Assembly (NCBI RefSeq): GCF_004886325.1
Contig: NZ_QXFN01000003.1
Span: forward strand, 124,001 to 188,000
Direction: 5' to 3'
DNA length: 64,000 nucleotides
Origin: Cellulomonas telluris
GTDB lineage: Bacteria > Actinomycetota > Actinomycetes > Actinomycetales > Cellulomonadaceae
The translations under genes and the position numbers were made by a program. This document shows, one piece after another, positions 23,781 to 31,191 of the stretch (positions are counted from its first letter, which is position 1; each line of letters opens with the position of its first letter). The notes beneath the pieces were generated by a model, which worked only from the letters and a program-made list of their open reading frames with translations, was not told where the DNA came from and ran no database searches.

Positions 23781-24668
23781 TCAGGAGCCGGTGACCCGGC
23801 GGCGCAGCGCCCGCACCACGACGGCCGCCGCCCACGTGAGCCCTGCCAGGCTCGCCGCGTTGGCCCCCCGCCGGGCGTTGCGCCGGCGGTTGCGGAACTC
23901 CCGCACCGGCCACCCCACCTCGGCCGCGTGCCGGCGCAGCCGCCGGTCCGGGTTGATGGCGCAGGGGTTGCCGACCGTGGACAGGATCGGGACGTCGTTG
24001 GTGGAGTCGCCGTACGCGTGGCAGTGCGCCAGGTCGTAGCCCTCCCGCTCGGCGAGCGCACGCACCGCGCTGGCCTTCGCCTCGCCGTGCAGCAGGTCCC
24101 CGACGAGGCGGCCGGTGTAGAAGCCGTCGCGGTGCTCGGCGACGGTGCCGAGGGCGCCGGACGTGCCGAGCCGCCGGGCGATCAGCTCGCCGATCTCGGT
24201 CGGCGTGGCGGTCACCAGCCAGACCGCGTGCCCGTCGGCGAGGTGCGCGTCCAGCAGGGCGCGCGTGCCCGGGTAGATGCGCAGGCTGAGGACCTCGTCG
24301 TAGACGTCCTCGGCGATGGCCGTGACCTCGGCGACCGAGTGCCCGCGCATGATCTCCAGCGCCCGCGAGCGCACCTCGTCGATCTGCTCGCGGTCCTCGC
24401 CGAACAGCCGGTAGCGCGCCTGCTGGACGGCGAACACGAGGAAGTCGCGCTTGCGGAAGAACCCGCGCCGGTACAGCCCGACGGCGAGGTGGAACGCGCT
24501 CGCGCCCCGGATGATCGTGTTGTCGACGTCGAAGAACGCCGCGACCTTCGTGCCCTCCGGGACGAGCTCCGCGCGGTCCGTCTCGACGGTGCCGGCGACC
24601 ACGGGCTCCGCCCCGGCCACGTCCTGGCCGACCACGGCGCCCCGGCCGGTGTCGTCCGCCGCGTGCAC
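23781..24668 (-). CDS. HAD-IB family phosphatase (SerB1-like)
   Basis: This 295-aa haloacid-dehalogenase-fold hydrolase has the nucleophile motif FFDVDNTI (Asp47, Asp49), motif II with Thr in LVTATPTE, a conserved Lys before ALAEREG, and the metal-binding GDSTNDVPIL. The subfamily IB cap helices follow motif I. Relatives are annotated as phosphoserine phosphatase-like (mycobacterial SerB1), but many act on other phosphoesters such as lysophospholipids. A C-terminal segment, TWAAAVVVRALRRR, could touch the membrane. The GTG at 24668 is chosen because TACAGT lies six bases upstream, a leaderless arrangement. An ATG at 24698 lies upstream of that promoter box. Confidence 0.85.
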   Translation of the reverse strand: MHAADDTGRGAVVGQDVAGAEPVVAGTVETDRAELVPEGTKVAAFFDVDNTIIRGASAFHLAVGLYRRGFFRKRDFLVFAVQQARYRLFGEDREQIDEVRSRALEIMRGHSVAEVTAIAEDVYDEVLSLRIYPGTRALLDAHLADGHAVWLVTATPTEIGELIARRLGTSGALGTVAEHRDGFYTGRLVGDLLHGEAKASAVRALAEREGYDLAHCHAYGDSTNDVPILSTVGNPCAINPDRRLRRHAAEVGWPVREFRNRRRNARRGANAASLAGLTWAAAVVVRALRRRVTGS

Positions 24669-24674
24669 CCGGCC

Positions 24675-24680
24675 ACTGTA
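24675..24680 (-). promoter_or_regulatory. -10 box of leaderless HAD phosphatase gene
   Basis: On the minus strand TACAGT is followed by 6 nt and then the GTG start at 24668. Confidence 0.6.
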
Positions 24681-24747
24681 ACGAGTGGCCCGGTCCACGG
24701 GGCGCGCGCGGGGCCGGCCGTGCGTGACCGGCCCGCGGCGTCGCGCC

Positions 24748-24753
24748 TAGCGT
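24748..24753 (+). promoter_or_regulatory. -10 box of leaderless glutaredoxin-like gene
   Basis: TAGCGT is followed by 7 nt and then the GTG at 24761. With the TACAGT box of the HAD gene 68 bases away on the other strand, this makes a compact divergent promoter pair. Confidence 0.55.
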
Positions 24754-24760
24754 GGTGCGC

Positions 24761-25072
24761 GTGACCGAGACCCCGGCCCCCGACGCCCCCGCACCCGTCC
24801 CGCCGGAGCGGGCCCGGATCGTGCTGTACGGCCGCGCCGGCTGTCACCTGTGCGACGACGCGCGCGCGGTCGTCGTCCGCGTCAGCGCGGCGACGGGTGC
24901 GCCGTGGGGCGAGGTCGACGTGGACGCGCCGCGGGCCGACGGGCGGGACCTGCGTGCGGAGATGGGCGAGCTCGTGCCGGTCGTCGAGGTCGACGGCGTG
25001 CGCCGCGGCTACTGGCGCGTCGACGAGAACCGCCTGCTGCGGGCCCTCGCCGCGGGGCCGCCCAGGCCCTAG
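24761..25072 (+). CDS. Glutaredoxin-like thiol-disulfide protein (DUF836 type)
   Basis: This 103-aa thioredoxin-fold protein reads RIVLYGRAGCHLCDDAR, the CxxC glutaredoxin-like motif at the end of the first strand. EVDVDAP and the cis-Pro segment ELVPVVEVDG follow. These match the short glutaredoxin-like family that in actinobacteria commonly sits beside rex and hemA. It probably handles intracellular thiol-disulfide exchange, but its partner is unknown. The GTG at 24761 is set by the TAGCGT box; an earlier GTG at 24752 overlaps that box. rex begins 69 bases downstream. Confidence 0.85.
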   Translation: MTETPAPDAPAPVPPERARIVLYGRAGCHLCDDARAVVVRVSAATGAPWGEVDVDAPRADGRDLRAEMGELVPVVEVDGVRRGYWRVDENRLLRALAAGPPRP

Positions 25073-25140
25073 CGTGTGGTCCGGCGACCGGCTGCGCCCG
25101 CGACGGGGCGGTGCGTGCGGTCGGTGCCCCGGGGGGCGAC

Positions 25141-25809
25141 GTGGACGGACGGGCAGGGTCGGGTCGGGCGGCGCAGGTGCCGCCGGCGACGGTCGCGCGC
25201 CTGCCCGGGTACCTGCGGGCGCTGGAGGCCGTGGCCGCCGAGGGGTGCGTGCTCACGTCGTCGGACGAGCTCGCGGACCGGGCCGGGGTGACCCCGGCGC
25301 AGCTGCGCAAGGACCTGTCGTTCCTGGGCTCGTACGGGGTCCGCGGCGTGGGGTACGACGTGGCGCACCTGCGCGAGCAGGTGCGCGTGGCGCTGGGGCT
25401 CGCGGACGAGCGCCGGGTCGTGCTCGTGGGCGTCGGGAACCTGGGCCACGCGCTGGCGAACTACGCGGGGTTCGCGCAGCGCGGCTTCAGCCTCGTGGCG
25501 CTCCTCGACGCGGACCCGGCGGTGGTCGGGACGACCGTGGCGGGGCTGGTCGTGCAGCCGGCGGACCGGCTCGCGGAGGTGGTGACGTCGACGGGGGCGT
25601 CGATCGCGGTGGTGACCACGCCGGCGTCCGCGGCGCAGGACGTGTGCGACCGGCTCGTGGCGGCCGGGGTGGTCGGCATCCTGACGTTCGCGCCGGCGGC
25701 GCTGCGGGTGCCGCCGCACGTCGACGTGCGGGCGGTGGACGTCGCGTCGGAGCTGCAGATCCTCGCGTTCCACGACGCCCGGCGAGCCGCGGCCGCGGGC
25801 GGGGCGTGA
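25141..25809 (+). CDS. rex: Redox-sensing transcriptional repressor Rex
   Basis: This 222-aa NADH sensor has an N-terminal winged helix (about 15-85) with the recognition region ADRAGVTPAQLRKDLSFLGSYG. The Rossmann domain carries the dinucleotide motif VLVGVGNLGHALANY, then LLDADPAVVG, and a C-terminal helix SELQILAFHDARR that swaps between subunits. Rex leaves its operators when NADH rises and de-represses respiratory genes such as nuo, cytochrome bd or its own operon. GGGGGG lies four bases before the GTG at 25141; an in-frame GTG at 25111 is an alternative. In many actinobacteria rex is followed by hemA. Here a YceI gene in the opposite direction follows instead. Confidence 0.93.
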   Translation: MDGRAGSGRAAQVPPATVARLPGYLRALEAVAAEGCVLTSSDELADRAGVTPAQLRKDLSFLGSYGVRGVGYDVAHLREQVRVALGLADERRVVLVGVGNLGHALANYAGFAQRGFSLVALLDADPAVVGTTVAGLVVQPADRLAEVVTSTGASIAVVTTPASAAQDVCDRLVAAGVVGILTFAPAALRVPPHVDVRAVDVASELQILAFHDARRAAAAGGA

Positions 25810-25836
25810 GCCGGCGGCGTCGTGGGCCCGGACGCG

Positions 25837-25871
25837 CCGCGGGGCGCGACCGGACCGGTCGCGCCCCGCGG
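25837..25871. terminator. Near-perfect long hairpin between rex and yceI
   Basis: CCGCGGGGCGCGACCGG and CCGGTCGCGCCCCGCGG form a 17-bp palindrome about a single central base, placed between convergent genes and able to end both transcripts. Confidence 0.75.
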
Positions 25872-25884
25872 GGTGTGGTCGTGC

Positions 25885-26433
25885 TCAGGCCTGCTTGATG
25901 GCCGAGACGTCGAGGTCGATGCGGACCTTGTCGGCGACGAGGACGCCGCCGGCCTCGAGGGCCGCGTTCCAGGTGAGGCCGAAGTCCTTGCGGGAGATCG
26001 TGACCGAGGCCTCGAACCCGGCGCGCTGGTTGCCGAACGGGTCGACGGCGGTGCCGTTGAACGTCGTCTCGAGCTCGACGGGGCGCGTCACGCCGTGGAT
26101 CGTCAGGTCGCCGGCGATGACGTAGTCGCCGCCCGCGGCGCGCACGGCGGTGGAGGTGAACGTCCACTCGGGGTACGTCTCGACCTCGAAGAAGTCGGCG
26201 CTCTTGAGGTGGCCGTCACGGTTGGCGTCGCGCGTGTCGACGGAGGCCGGGTCGAGCGTGACGACGACGGAGGACGACTCGAGGTCCTCGCCGACGGTCA
26301 GCGTGCCCGAGGTGATGCCGACCGTGCCGCGCACCTTGGAGATGCCCGCGTGGCGGACGGTGAACGTCGCCTCCGAGTGGGACGCGTCGACGGCCCAGGT
26401 GCCGGTGGTCAGGCCGGTGGGGAGAGCGGTCAT
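25885..26433 (-). CDS. YceI family lipocalin-like protein
   Basis: This 182-aa protein has the YceI beta-barrel: GTWAVDASHSEATFTVRHAG at the start, VGEDLESSSVVVTLDPASVDT, HLKSADFFEVETYPEWTFTS, and VTISRKDFGLTWN near the end. Relatives bind long isoprenoids such as polyprenyl chains in their core. There is no signal peptide, so it should be cytoplasmic. With MK tails being polyprenyl, a link to quinone or isoprenoid handling is possible but unproven. GGAGGA lies six bases before ATG. It is divergent from a MarR-type regulator, with operator-like repeats in the gap. Confidence 0.9.
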   Translation of the reverse strand: MTALPTGLTTGTWAVDASHSEATFTVRHAGISKVRGTVGITSGTLTVGEDLESSSVVVTLDPASVDTRDANRDGHLKSADFFEVETYPEWTFTSTAVRAAGGDYVIAGDLTIHGVTRPVELETTFNGTAVDPFGNQRAGFEASVTISRKDFGLTWNAALEAGGVLVADKVRIDLDVSAIKQA

Positions 26434-26451
26434 GGGGTCCTCCGCGATTCG

Positions 26452-26494
26452 TTGAATCATCAAGTAGCAGGTTCGTTGAGATTTCTACTACAGT
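26452..26494. promoter_or_regulatory. Operator-like repeats and promoter between yceI and marR
   Basis: TTGAATCATCAA (26452-26463) has TTGA/TCAA arms like MarR/OhrR operators. A second pair, AGTAG...CTACT, spans 26463-26489 with GTTCGTTGAG inside. TACAGT at 26489-26494 is a candidate -10 for the regulator gene. The AT-rich gap contrasts with its surroundings. Confidence 0.5.
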
Positions 26495-26524
26495 TGCCCG
26501 ACGACCGCAAGAGGGGAGGACGAC

Positions 26525-27079
26525 GTGACCACGAGCACCTCCGGCGCCGCCCGGGACGCGACCACGCCCGACGACGACGACGTGCGCTGGCTGAGCGCCG
26601 AGCAGCAGCGGCACTGGCGGGCGTGGCGCGACGGGGCCGCGCTGCTGCTCGACGCCCTCGGCCGCGAGCTCGACGCGCAGAGCGGCCTGTCCCTCGCGGA
26701 GTACGAGATCCTCGTCCGCCTCTCCGAGGCCCCCGGGCGCACGCTGCGGATGTCGGAGCTCGCCGGGGACCTCGCGCACTCGCGCAGCCGCCTCACCCAC
26801 ACCGTGGCACGGCTCGAGCGCGCGGGCATCGTGCGGCGCGAGCCCGCCCCCGGCGACGCGCGGGGCGTCAACTGCGTCATGACCGACCACGGCTGGGACG
26901 TGCTCGTCGCCGCCGCCCCCGGGCACGTGCGCTCGGTGCGCGCGCACCTCGTCGACCGGCTCAGCGACGCCCAGCTCGCGGCCCTGGGCGAGGCGATGCA
27001 GGTCGTCGTCGACCACCTGCGCTCACCCGGGTGCACGCAGGCGCGCGCCGAGGCGGAGGAGCCCGCGGCCGACGCCTGA
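26525..27079 (+). CDS. MarR-family transcriptional regulator
   Basis: This 184-aa regulator has a winged helix at about 60-120: LSLAEYEILVRLSEAP, then LRMSELAGDLAHSRSRLTHTVARLERAG, with a basic wing VRREPAPGDARG. Flanking helices at 20-45 and 125-165 form the dimer interface. MarR proteins typically repress a divergent gene and themselves and respond to small ligands or oxidation. No Cys suits a thiol switch except one in NCVMTDHG. GGGAGGA precedes the GTG start. It probably controls the yceI gene across the 91-bp gap. Confidence 0.9.
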   Translation: MTTSTSGAARDATTPDDDDVRWLSAEQQRHWRAWRDGAALLLDALGRELDAQSGLSLAEYEILVRLSEAPGRTLRMSELAGDLAHSRSRLTHTVARLERAGIVRREPAPGDARGVNCVMTDHGWDVLVAAAPGHVRSVRAHLVDRLSDAQLAALGEAMQVVVDHLRSPGCTQARAEAEEPAADA

Positions 27080-27140
27080 CCAGGGGCCCGACGTGGCGCA
27101 GCGCACGCCCCGCGACGGCCGTGCACCCAGGAGGGTTTGC

Positions 27141-27146
27141 GACACT
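27141..27146 (+). promoter_or_regulatory. -10-like box of leaderless histidine phosphatase gene
   Basis: GACACT lies 6 nt before the ATG at 27153, the same geometry as the TANNNT starts in this window, though the hexamer itself is weaker. Confidence 0.35.
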
Positions 27147-27152
27147 GTGGAC

Positions 27153-27809
27153 ATGGTCGACACGACGGTGCACCTGATGCGGCACGGCGAGGTCCACAAC
27201 CCCGCCGGCGTCCTGTACGGGCGCCTGCCCGGGTACCGCCTCTCCGAGCGCGGCGTCGCGATGGCCGAGCTCGTCGCGCGCACCCTCGGCGGCGACGAGG
27301 GCGCACCGCGCCGCGACGTCGTGAGCGTCGTCGCCTCCCCGCTCGAGCGGGCGCAGCAGACCGCCGCGCCGATCGCGGCCGCGTTCGGCCTCGACGTCGT
27401 CACCGACGAGCGGCTCATCGAGGCCGAGAACCACTTCCAGGGACGCACGTTCGGCGTCGGCGACGGCTCGCTGCGGCACCCCGAGCACTGGCCCCACCTG
27501 CGCAACCCCTTCCGGCCGTCCTGGGGCGAGGCCTACACCGTGCAGGTGGCGCGCATGACCGCCGCGGTGCACGCCGCCCGGGACGCGGCCCGCGGCCACG
27601 AGGTCGTGCTCGTCAGCCACCAGCTGCCGATCTGGGTGACCCGCCTCGCGCTCGAGGGCCGCCGCCTGTGGCACGACCCCCGCCGCCGCCAGTGCGCCCT
27701 GGCGTCCCTGACGACCCTGCGCTTCTCGGGAGACCGGCTGGTCGGCATCGGCTACTCCGAGCCGGCCGCGTCGCTGCTGCCCGGGGCCTCGAAGGTCGCG
27801 GGGGCCTGA
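27153..27809 (+). CDS. Histidine phosphatase superfamily (phosphoglycerate mutase-like)
   Basis: This 218-aa protein has the catalytic His in LMRHGEVHNP near the N-terminus. The second core region is SVVASPLERAQQTA, and the later SHQLPIW supplies the second conserved His. The acid/base Glu probably lies in RLIEAENHFQG. These enzymes transfer phosphoryl groups through a phosphohistidine; the substrate is unknown. The gene opens a five-gene set (phosphatase, TlpA-like, CcdA, ResB, CcsA) in the same order as mycobacterial Rv0525-Rv0529, pointing to a link with cytochrome c maturation. ATG 27153 is preferred. A longer in-frame GTG version from 27093 lacks support. Confidence 0.85.
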   Translation: MVDTTVHLMRHGEVHNPAGVLYGRLPGYRLSERGVAMAELVARTLGGDEGAPRRDVVSVVASPLERAQQTAAPIAAAFGLDVVTDERLIEAENHFQGRTFGVGDGSLRHPEHWPHLRNPFRPSWGEAYTVQVARMTAAVHAARDAARGHEVVLVSHQLPIWVTRLALEGRRLWHDPRRRQCALASLTTLRFSGDRLVGIGYSEPAASLLPGASKVAGA

Positions 27810-27810
27810 C

Positions 27811-28479
27811 GTGCGCCGCGCCCCCCTGCGCCAGGCACCCCTGCGCCAGGCTCCCCTGCGCCGCGCCGCAGCCGCCGTCCTCGGCCTCGCGCTGCTCGCG
27901 GGCTGCTCCGCCGGCGGCGACGAGCCCGGCACGCCCGAGGACGTCGTCGGCCAGGGCTACCAGTCCGGCGACGGCTCCACGACCACGTGGGCGGCGGGGG
28001 ACCGCACCGAGCCGCTCGTGCTCGCGGGCACCGACTACGAGGGCGCGGCGCAGGACGTCACGGCCTGGCGCGGCGACGTCGTCGTGCTCAACACCTGGTA
28101 CGCCGCCTGCCCGCCGTGCCGTGCGGAGGCGCCGGACCTCGTCGCGCTCGCGCAGGACTACTCCGACCAGGGCGTGCACGTGCTCGGCATCAACGTCCGC
28201 GACGCCGCGGGTGCCGCCCAGGCGTTCCAGCGCGAGTTCGCCATCCCGTACCCGAGCATCGCGGACACCGACGGCGCCGCCGTGGCCGCCCTGCAGGGCG
28301 TCGTACCGGTGAGCGCCGTGCCGACCACCGTCGTGCTCGACCGCGAGGGGCGGGTCGCCGCGCGCGTGCTCGGCCTGGCCGACGGCTCGACGCTGCGGGC
28401 GCTCGTCGACGAGCTGCTCGCGGAGGGCGGAGCCGCCGGCGAGCCGGCGCCCACCGGGACGGGCACGGCCGCGCCGTGA
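27811..28479 (+). CDS. TlpA/ResA-like thioredoxin lipoprotein
   Basis: This 222-aa extracytoplasmic thiol-disulfide protein is anchored through lipobox LLAGC (Cys32). The thioredoxin fold holds WYAACPPC (Cys100, Cys103), the redox motif used to keep apocytochrome c haem-binding cysteines reduced. The conserved cis-Pro lies in AVPTTVVLDREGR. It should receive electrons from the CcdA homologue encoded next (GTGA start-stop overlap). The N-terminus is odd: three tandem 15-bp repeats give APLRQ-APLRQ-APLRR before the hydrophobic core, making an unusually long basic n-region. It starts one base after the phosphatase stop. Confidence 0.9.
   Translation: MRRAPLRQAPLRQAPLRRAAAAVLGLALLAGCSAGGDEPGTPEDVVGQGYQSGDGSTTTWAAGDRTEPLVLAGTDYEGAAQDVTAWRGDVVVLNTWYAACPPCRAEAPDLVALAQDYSDQGVHVLGINVRDAAGAAQAFQREFAIPYPSIADTDGAAVAALQGVVPVSAVPTTVVLDREGRVAARVLGLADGSTLRALVDELLAEGGAAGEPAPTGTGTAAP
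27823..27867 (+). repeat. 15-bp tandem repeats in TlpA-like signal peptide
   Basis: Three copies of CCCCTGCGCCAGGCW, the last diverging at its end, encode the repeated basic pentapeptide at the start of the lipoprotein. Confidence 0.75.
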
Positions 28480-29417
28480 CCCCCGACGTCGGTGCGGCGG
28501 TCGCGAGCGGCTCCCTGCTGCTCGCGGTGCCGGTCGCGCTGCTCGCCGGGGTGGTGGCGTTCGCGTCGCCGTGCGTCCTGCCGCTCGTGCCCGGCTACCT
28601 CGGGCTGCTCGGGGGCCTGGCGGGTGCGCCGGGCGGGACCCGCGAGGAGCGCGCGCGCCGCGTGCTCGGCGCGGTCGACGCGACGGACGTCGTCGGCCTC
28701 GGCCGCGGCGGGGCGCGCGGCGCGGCGGGTGACGCGGTCGCCCTGGCCGCGCCCACGGCCGCGGCGGCGCCCGCCGGTGCCACCGCCGCCCTGCCCGACA
28801 CCACCGCCGACGCCGAGCGCGACCGGCACGCCCGCCGCCGCGTCCTGCTCGGGGTCACCCTCTTCGTCGCCGGGTTCTCGCTCGTCTTCGTCGCCTTCGG
28901 CGCGCTGGCCGGCTCGCTCGGGTCGCTGCTGTGGCAGTGGCAGGACCCGGTGAGCCGCGTGCTGGGCGTCGTCACCGTCGTCATGGGCCTGGCGTTCCTG
29001 GGGCTCGTGCCGTTCGCGCAGGGGGAGCGGCGCCTGCAGCTCGCGCCCCGCGCCGGGCTCTGGGGCGCCCCGCTGCTCGGCGTGGCGTTCGGCATCGGGT
29101 GGACCCCGTGCATCGGCCCGACGCTCGCGGCGATCCTCACGCTGTCCCTGACCGGGGGGTCCGCGGGACGCGGCGCGCTGCTCGCCGCCGTGTTCTGCGT
29201 GGGCCTCGGCCTGCCGTTCGTCCTCGTCGCGCTCGGCCTGCAGCGGTCCGGGCGGCTGCTCGGGTGGCTGCGGCGCCACCGGCTGGCGGTGCGGCGGGTC
29301 GGCGGCGGCGTGCTCGTCGTGCTCGGGCTCGCGCTCGCGACCGGCGTGTGGGGCACGTGGTCCGCCTGGCTCCAGGGCGTCCTGACGGGCGCCGACCCCT
29401 TCGTCCCGGTGCTGTGA
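28476..29417 (+). CDS. ccdA: Cytochrome c biogenesis protein CcdA
   Basis: This 313-aa protein has six predicted membrane segments and passes electrons from cytoplasmic thioredoxin to outside thiol proteins. The paired redox cysteines lie in VAFASPCVLPLVPGYL (first helix) and GIGWTPCIGPTLAAI (fourth helix), each followed by the helix-breaking Pro-rich motif of the family. A long cytoplasmic-type loop of about 70 residues, rich in Ala and charged residues, separates the first helices from the rest and is larger than in B. subtilis CcdA. Its GTG overlaps the upstream TGA (GTGA), so translation is coupled to the TlpA-like gene. Confidence 0.93.
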   Translation: MTPDVGAAVASGSLLLAVPVALLAGVVAFASPCVLPLVPGYLGLLGGLAGAPGGTREERARRVLGAVDATDVVGLGRGGARGAAGDAVALAAPTAAAAPAGATAALPDTTADAERDRHARRRVLLGVTLFVAGFSLVFVAFGALAGSLGSLLWQWQDPVSRVLGVVTVVMGLAFLGLVPFAQGERRLQLAPRAGLWGAPLLGVAFGIGWTPCIGPTLAAILTLSLTGGSAGRGALLAAVFCVGLGLPFVLVALGLQRSGRLLGWLRRHRLAVRRVGGGVLVVLGLALATGVWGTWSAWLQGVLTGADPFVPVL

Positions 29418-29424
29418 GGCCGAC

Positions 29425-31191
29425 GTGGTGACCTACCGCCCCGAGGGGCTCGACGACGCGTTCACGCCGACCGACGGCGACGTCACCGGCGCGGCCGGCG
29501 GCCCGACGCGCCCCGGCGGTCCGGACCCGGACCTGCCCGCGCTCGGGCTGCGCGGCTGGCTGCGCTGGGCCTGGCGGCAGCTGACCAGCATGCGCGTCGC
29601 GCTGCTGCTGCTCATGCTGCTGGCGGTCGCGGCCGTGCCGGGCACGCTGTTCCCGCAGCGCCCCCAGGACCCGGCGGGCGTCGTGGAGTACCTCGAGGAG
29701 CACGCGACGGCCGGGCCCCGGCTCGACCGGCTCGGGTTCTTCGACGTCTACGCGTCGGTGTGGTTCAGCGCGATCTACCTGCTGCTCTTCGTGTCCCTGG
29801 TGGGCTGCATCCTGCCGCGCACGCGCGTGCACCTCGCGGCGCTGCGGGGCCGCCCGCCGCGCACGCCCCGCCGCCTCACGCGCTTCCCCGCGCGGGGCGG
29901 CGTGACCGTGCCGGACGCGCCGCAGGCCGTGGTCGAGCGGGCTGCGGCGGTGCTGCGGCGCGGGTCGTCGTGGCTGCCGTTCGTCCCGTCCTACCGCGTC
30001 GACGTCCACGACGAGGGCGGCGGCACCTGGTCGGTCGCGGCCGAGCGCGGGTACCTGCGCGAGACCGGCAACCTCGTCTTCCACCTCGCCCTCGTCGGGC
30101 TGCTCGTCAGCGTCGCGACCGGGCAGATGCTGCACTACCGGGGGCAGGCGATCGTCGTGCAGGGCACCGGGTTCGCGAACGTGGAGGGCGCGTACGACAC
30201 GTTCGAGCGGGGGACGGCCTTCGACCCCGCCGACCTCGAGCCGTTCACGCTGCGGCTCGACGAGTTCGAGTCGCGGTTCGACCCCCAGACGCTGCAGTCG
30301 CGCGACTTCACCGCGCACGTGACGCTGACCGAGCCGGGTGGGGAGCCGCAGGAGCGGACGATCAAGGTCAACCACCCGCTCACCGCCGGCGGGGCGAAGG
30401 TCTACCTGCAGGGCAACGGCTACGCGCCGCGCGTCACGGTGCACGACGGCGCCGGCGAGCTCGCCTTCGGCGGCGCCGTGCCCTTCCTGCCCGAGGACGA
30501 GGTGTACACCTCCCGCGGCGTCATCAAGGTCCCCGACGTCTCCGCGGGCCAGGACCAGGTCGGCCTCGTCGGCTACCTGCTGCCGACCGCCGAGGAGTGG
30601 GTGCCCGGCTGGTGGCGCTCGACCGACCCGCAGCCCACCGACCCGCTGCTCGTGCTCTCGGTGTGGCGCGGCAACCTCGGCCTCGACACCGGCGTGCCGC
30701 AGAACGTGTACCGGCTCGACGAGTCCCGGATGGAGAAGGTGACGGACGAGGCCGGCGACGACCTCACCCTGTACCTCCGCCCCGGCGAGACCGTCGAGCT
30801 CCCCGACGGGCTCGGCACGGTCACGTTCGAGGACCTGCCCCGGTTCGTGGCCCTCGACCTGCGCCACGACCCGGCGCTGCTCGGCGTGCTGGTGTTCGCG
30901 CTGCTCGCGTTCGCCGGTCTCGCGGCGTCGCTGTTCGCGCCGCGGCGGCGCCTGTGGCTGCGCGCGTCGCCGGCGCCGGAGGGCACCGGGGGCGACGCCG
31001 CCGCCGCCGGTACAGTGGTCGACGCCGCGGGCCTCGCCCGGGGGGACGACATCGGGCTCCAGCCCGAGCTCGACCGGGTGCTCGACGAGGTGCTGGGCCG
31101 CACGCCGGCCGCGCACGACCGACCCGACGGCGGCCGACCCGGCCGCGACCACGAGGCGCCGACCGCGGCGCACGGACCCGGAGGCGACTGA
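29425..31191 (+). CDS. resB: Cytochrome c biogenesis protein ResB
   Basis: This 588-aa System II haem-ligation subunit has membrane segments at about 58-75 (MRVALLLLMLLAVAAVPGT), about 110-130 (FSAIYLLLFVSLVGCILP), about 215-235 (VFHLALVGLLVSVATGQML) and near 495 (LLGVLVFALLAFAGLAASLF). A large extracytoplasmic domain lies between the third and fourth. Landmarks are LFPQRPQDP after helix one and HYRGQAIVVQG. ResB and CcsA together move haem out and attach it to apocytochrome c. The acidic cytoplasmic tail after the last helix is disordered. Two adjacent GTG codons (29425, 29428) are possible starts. It overlaps ccsA by one base. Confidence 0.94.
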   Translation: MVTYRPEGLDDAFTPTDGDVTGAAGGPTRPGGPDPDLPALGLRGWLRWAWRQLTSMRVALLLLMLLAVAAVPGTLFPQRPQDPAGVVEYLEEHATAGPRLDRLGFFDVYASVWFSAIYLLLFVSLVGCILPRTRVHLAALRGRPPRTPRRLTRFPARGGVTVPDAPQAVVERAAAVLRRGSSWLPFVPSYRVDVHDEGGGTWSVAAERGYLRETGNLVFHLALVGLLVSVATGQMLHYRGQAIVVQGTGFANVEGAYDTFERGTAFDPADLEPFTLRLDEFESRFDPQTLQSRDFTAHVTLTEPGGEPQERTIKVNHPLTAGGAKVYLQGNGYAPRVTVHDGAGELAFGGAVPFLPEDEVYTSRGVIKVPDVSAGQDQVGLVGYLLPTAEEWVPGWWRSTDPQPTDPLLVLSVWRGNLGLDTGVPQNVYRLDESRMEKVTDEAGDDLTLYLRPGETVELPDGLGTVTFEDLPRFVALDLRHDPALLGVLVFALLAFAGLAASLFAPRRRLWLRASPAPEGTGGDAAAAGTVVDAAGLARGDDIGLQPELDRVLDEVLGRTPAAHDRPDGGRPGRDHEAPTAAHGPGGD

